In this document: in pieces, positions 60,246-64,000 of the stretch
How the letters are laid out: each line of letters begins with the position of its first letter
Numbering within the stretch: position 1 is the stretch's first letter
DNA from: Litoditis marina
Lineage: Eukaryota; Nematoda; Chromadorea; Rhabditida; Rhabditidae
Length of the DNA: 64,000 bases
Reading direction: 5' to 3'
NCBI GenBank assembly: GCA_964036275.1
Contig: OZ038435.1
Span: 29,307,521 to 29,371,520, forward strand
Translations under genes and position numbers: made by a program
The notes under the pieces: generated by a model
Database searches by the model: none
What the model was told of the DNA's origin: nothing
Seen by the model: only the letters and a program-made list of their open reading frames with translations

Positions 60246-60462
60246 TTAAAGAAGGACGATTATGTGGGGTCTATGGCTGTTGGTAACCGTTTCCATTGGT
60301 TGTCTCTCTTAATTGGTGGTCACCTACGGCCGCACTCGTTCATGTGGTCCAATTGTGGTCGAATCGCAACAGTTCAGTCCTTCAAACTGCAATACATTTT
60401 TCAATTGCAGTTTAAAGGACCGTTGACACGAAATTGGTCCACATAATCGTCCTTCTTCAATT
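60246..60462. repeat. Palindromic MITE family A with a short insertion
   Basis: The left end AAGAAGGACGATTATGTGG is separated from the rest of the element by about 75 bp of unrelated DNA (from 60268); the right end is intact. Confidence 0.75.
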
Positions 60463-62339
60463 TACAATTTAAAATTATCCCATACAAACTACAAATATCA
60501 GGTCAACGAAAAGTCTTTTACATCCCTTGATACCTAAGAGCAGCAAAATAACACCGTATCTACTTCTACTGTGCAACTCACAAAAACGTCATTTCAGCAT
60601 AAAGAACGTAAAAACACTTGAGTCGCGGTAGTAACGAGAGCCGCTTGGTTTTAGGGCATATTGCTCTACTCTGCATCAGCAAGCAGCAAAGTGGAGACAA
60701 CTTAATTAGACGCCAACTCATTTCATACATCTATCAACTGCTGACACCCAATTGGTGGTACTTCCAGGGAAACGAGAAAAGGGGGTTGGTTGCCCGGCGC
60801 CATTTTCAAAAAAAAAATGGGGCGTCTATCTTGGTGAGCAACCACAAAAACGTTCCAAAGTGACTGACCAATTATTTCAGAGTATATTCAACGAATTATA
60901 GATATTGCTACATGAGTGATTGCAAATTCGATACTTCGAATTTCGAGAACAAACATGAGCAATCTAAAAAATCTATTTACCCACTATTTCTGTGGGAAAC
61001 TTCTACTTCCCAGCTCAACTGCAATGTAATTATAGTTATTCGAGTTTGCGTTCATTAGTGGACGCTCCTTCCCATGTGACTCAACACTCAAGTCTTTATT
61101 TCCATTTTCATGCAAGAACCGGATTAGCTAAACGTTTTCTGAAAACGCAGAGAGAAGTTGATGAGAACTTTATTAAATATCAATGTCACATGTTATGCTA
61201 ATTGATAAAGTGTTTCAAAACCTTCAGTCAAATTTGCCTCAATCACAAAAAAGCACCGATAGCGCCTAAAAAGTATATCATTTTCCATTTCAATTAAATA
61301 TCAGACAGACTGACACGGAATTTTTCAATTAGGAGCATTGTTTTAGTGTGTACTTGTGGCTAATCGGACCTGCTACCAGACAATATAAGTCTTGTGCATT
61401 TGAATGAAAAATTTGAAGTGGGCGTCTTTTTTCTGTTTCACAAAATCAAATACAGAGCAAGAAATACGGTGTAATTTTCCATGAGAAAAATATAACGCTT
61501 TGCTATGTCAAATTTACACTCTGTTCTAGAATAAACAAAAATAATGCTACAATTCCGAATGATCGGGTCTTCTATGAACCGTGGGAGCGACTTTGTTGTT
61601 CACAAAACTTTTTTGAAAATAAAAAAAATGATTCAGCTGAGAGAAAAACATAAAAGGGTTAAAATTAGCCGTTTTCAAGGCAATTTTCACTATTATTATA
61701 ATACAGGTAGTTCAAATTCAAGTATTTCATGAAAAAAAAGGTAATGAAGGTGGGCAACCACCAAAGCCACCTCACGTATGATATGAACGCAAGATTCGGC
61801 CAATGATCAGTGCTCATCGCAGTTGCCAGCAGGCTGGAATGAGAAATGAGACGGAAAATAAACAGCGACAGTCGTCAAGGGTGTGTCAATTAATGACGGA
61901 TCAAAAGCTAGAGCAAATAGAACACTTCTTCCATTCAGCACAGTGTTAGAAAGATGAGCAGCCTCTACTATGAACCTAAAAGTATCTTATTGTTTTTCGC
62001 TCCTCTGATTCTCGTTTTTGGATTGCGAATTCACCAACGACCACAACGAACTCGGAACTATACTCAGAACGAAACTGGTTCAACTTTCAAACAGCTTTTC
62101 GGCATATTAAAAAAGCATGTGCTGAGAGAGCTTTTCCAACAATGTAAGCGCAGAAACTAGAAACTCAAACTTCTAGTCACGGAGAAACTGTTTTCTCTTT
62201 CTGGTATAATTGCAAACAGTTTCTATACTAACGAAAACGGAGGTCAGACAAAAAGGCAAGTTTGTTGCAGGTGAAAGATGACAAATACCAGTCGGCCAGG
62301 CTATTACGCCTGAATTGGGATCGGAATGGGCAAGAAGAG

Positions 62340-62560
62340 ACGACCAGACGAGAGGGGGGGGGGGGGGGAGAAAGAGAGTGAGAGACAGAGAGAGAGAGAG
62401 AGTAAAGAAAGAGAGAGGGGGAAGGAGAGAGGGTGGGAGAGTGAGAGGGAGAGAGAGAATAATAGAGGATGAGGAAAGAGTAAAATGAGACCGAGATGAA
62501 GGGAGAGAGCGATAGATATAGGAAGAGTGTATGAGAGAGAGAGAGAGAGCGAGGGATACA
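62340..62560. repeat. GA-rich low-complexity tract with G run
   Basis: Mostly GAGAGA with GGGGGAAG interruptions and a run of more than 10 G near 62355. Confidence 0.9.
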
Positions 62561-62561
62561 C

Positions 62562-62731
62562 ATACACCAGCAAGGTTGTCCGAATAGTCACAAAATTTTG
62601 AAAGACGGACTACTTTTCAGCCGAAAACATGAAAATCGGTCTACTTTTGATAAAAAATTCTAAATTTTCACGTGTTCACATCTGAAAACGGCTCACTTTT
62701 TGTCGCTTAGTCAGACCTTACTGGTGTATGG
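62562..62731. repeat. MITE-like family E, copy 2
   Basis: Same order as 57256-57430, with ends ACACCAGCAAGGTTGTCC and CAGACCTTACTGGTGTAT. Confidence 0.85.
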
Positions 62732-63336
62732 GGATACAGACAGCGATGAAAAAATATATCCCGGACTCGGAGAGGTAATAATAATAATAATAGAACATTC
62801 ATTGTTATACGCCATTAGGATCACTGACTTTCCAATTCTATTAGACAGTGTTCATGGTTGATGAGGTGAAGGCTGAAGGACTTCAAACTTCGACAGTTCA
62901 AAACGTTCCGGCTCATTGCGTTTCGTAGATTGGCGACTCCATTTGAATCTAAGGTTTCAGTGCATTGATCATGAATAATTGGTGGAGCCGTAAAGACTAG
63001 AGACCAGCGTTTTGCAGCCCCTTTGCACACAACTTGTACAAACAAAACTGGGCTGTAAAAGTGAATAAAACGCATAAGCCGTGTCCCGCCAAGAGCCAAG
63101 AGTTACTGTAGTATGATCCTTCAGAGTATTTAGTCAACTATCAATTTAGAAATTATTTTCCCGCAGATCAATAACACAGAAAAGATCAATAATAACCAGT
63201 GAGTTCGAGTTGTTGTTGATGTTTGGGCCGCTTCGAAAACCATGTTTCTTGACGAATATTGGCACAATCAATTCTAATTACTTCTCATCATCGATCGATG
63301 AACATGTTCCTATTTCAACTTCAAGAACACATGCGA

Positions 63337-63570
<234 letters not shown>

Positions 63571-64000
63571 TGGAGAATAAAAATATAGAGAGGGCACACT
63601 ATACGTTCGAATGCACTCGTCTGGACGATTCTGCTTATAGCCCATACATGTCAAAGCTGAAAAGGGGGAAGGGTGGAGTAATTGAGCGGATATGAACCAG
63701 CGAGACGCAGAGAAAGAGAGTTCTCTCCGTCTCTGCCAAGATAAGAAGAAGCAGTAAGAATAAACTTTGTTAAAGGAACGTTTCAACTACCAAGCCATTC
63801 TTCCCATATTTCCAAAATAAATTTCCTACCTACCTAAAGAAAAGATGTACGCATGAAGCATGATATGAATCGACCAATTTTCCAAGACCCCAAACCCAAA
63901 AGATAAGCTTCCCAACTGAAAACATGTACTGGAACGCGATTATGGCGATAAAATGCATTTGATGAAGACAGAAGGCTCGGAATATGTTTGTTATCACTGG

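Noticed and set aside
61954..62160. 68-codon ORF with a hydrophobic N-terminal segment and a donor-like GTAAGC at 62144
   Set aside because: No downstream exon could be joined with confidence, and no family is recognised; left as a weak lead for a small secreted or membrane peptide.

Overview
The window is animal nuclear DNA, most likely from an intron-rich nematode. Every confident gene is split by many short GT-AG introns with T-rich acceptors ending in TTTCAG. The gene set has a nematode character: a patched-related (PTR) protein and an ERK close to worm MPK-1. Two start codons lie 0-2 nt after a consensus acceptor, which suits spliced-leader trans-splicing. I could not place genus or species. 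All gene models were built by hand from exon phase and protein recognition.

Layout, left to right. (1) 183-6835, +: C-terminal part of a dipeptidyl peptidase IV family (S9B) gene; its 5' end lies before the window. Its last intron holds an antisense ORF (5560-6393) resembling a LINE ORF1. (2) 7724-19261, +: patched-related protein, 24 exons, 838 codons. (3) 20689-31748, +: ALIX/PDCD6IP (alx-1), 24 exons, 879 codons, complete. (4) 32960-41026, -: MCM5, 20 exons, 754 codons, complete, with E2F/CHR-like sites upstream. (5) 42916-52932, -: RNF216/TRIAD3-type RBR ubiquitin ligase, 3' complete, first exon not found. (6) 54170-58618, -: ERK MAP kinase (mpk-1), 11 exons, 370 codons, complete. (7) 58619-64000: no gene found; repeats and GA-rich tracts. 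alx-1 and mcm-5 are convergent. The three minus-strand genes are 1.2-1.9 kb apart, too far for a tight operon. The genes serve unrelated roles: peptide cleavage, membrane transport or signalling, ESCRT/endosome work, DNA replication, ubiquitination and MAPK signalling.

Introns and intergenic DNA are crowded with small, mostly palindromic repeats. I recognise at least six MITE-like families present two or more times, tRNA-derived SINE-like fragments, three minisatellites, a pentanucleotide array and long GA tracts. The most unusual material is a set of foldback elements. They share a related terminal sequence (near GGCCAATTCYACAA), but each arm is built from a different short motif repeated several times. 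I saw no CRISPR array, no functional tRNA and no bacterial or viral genes.
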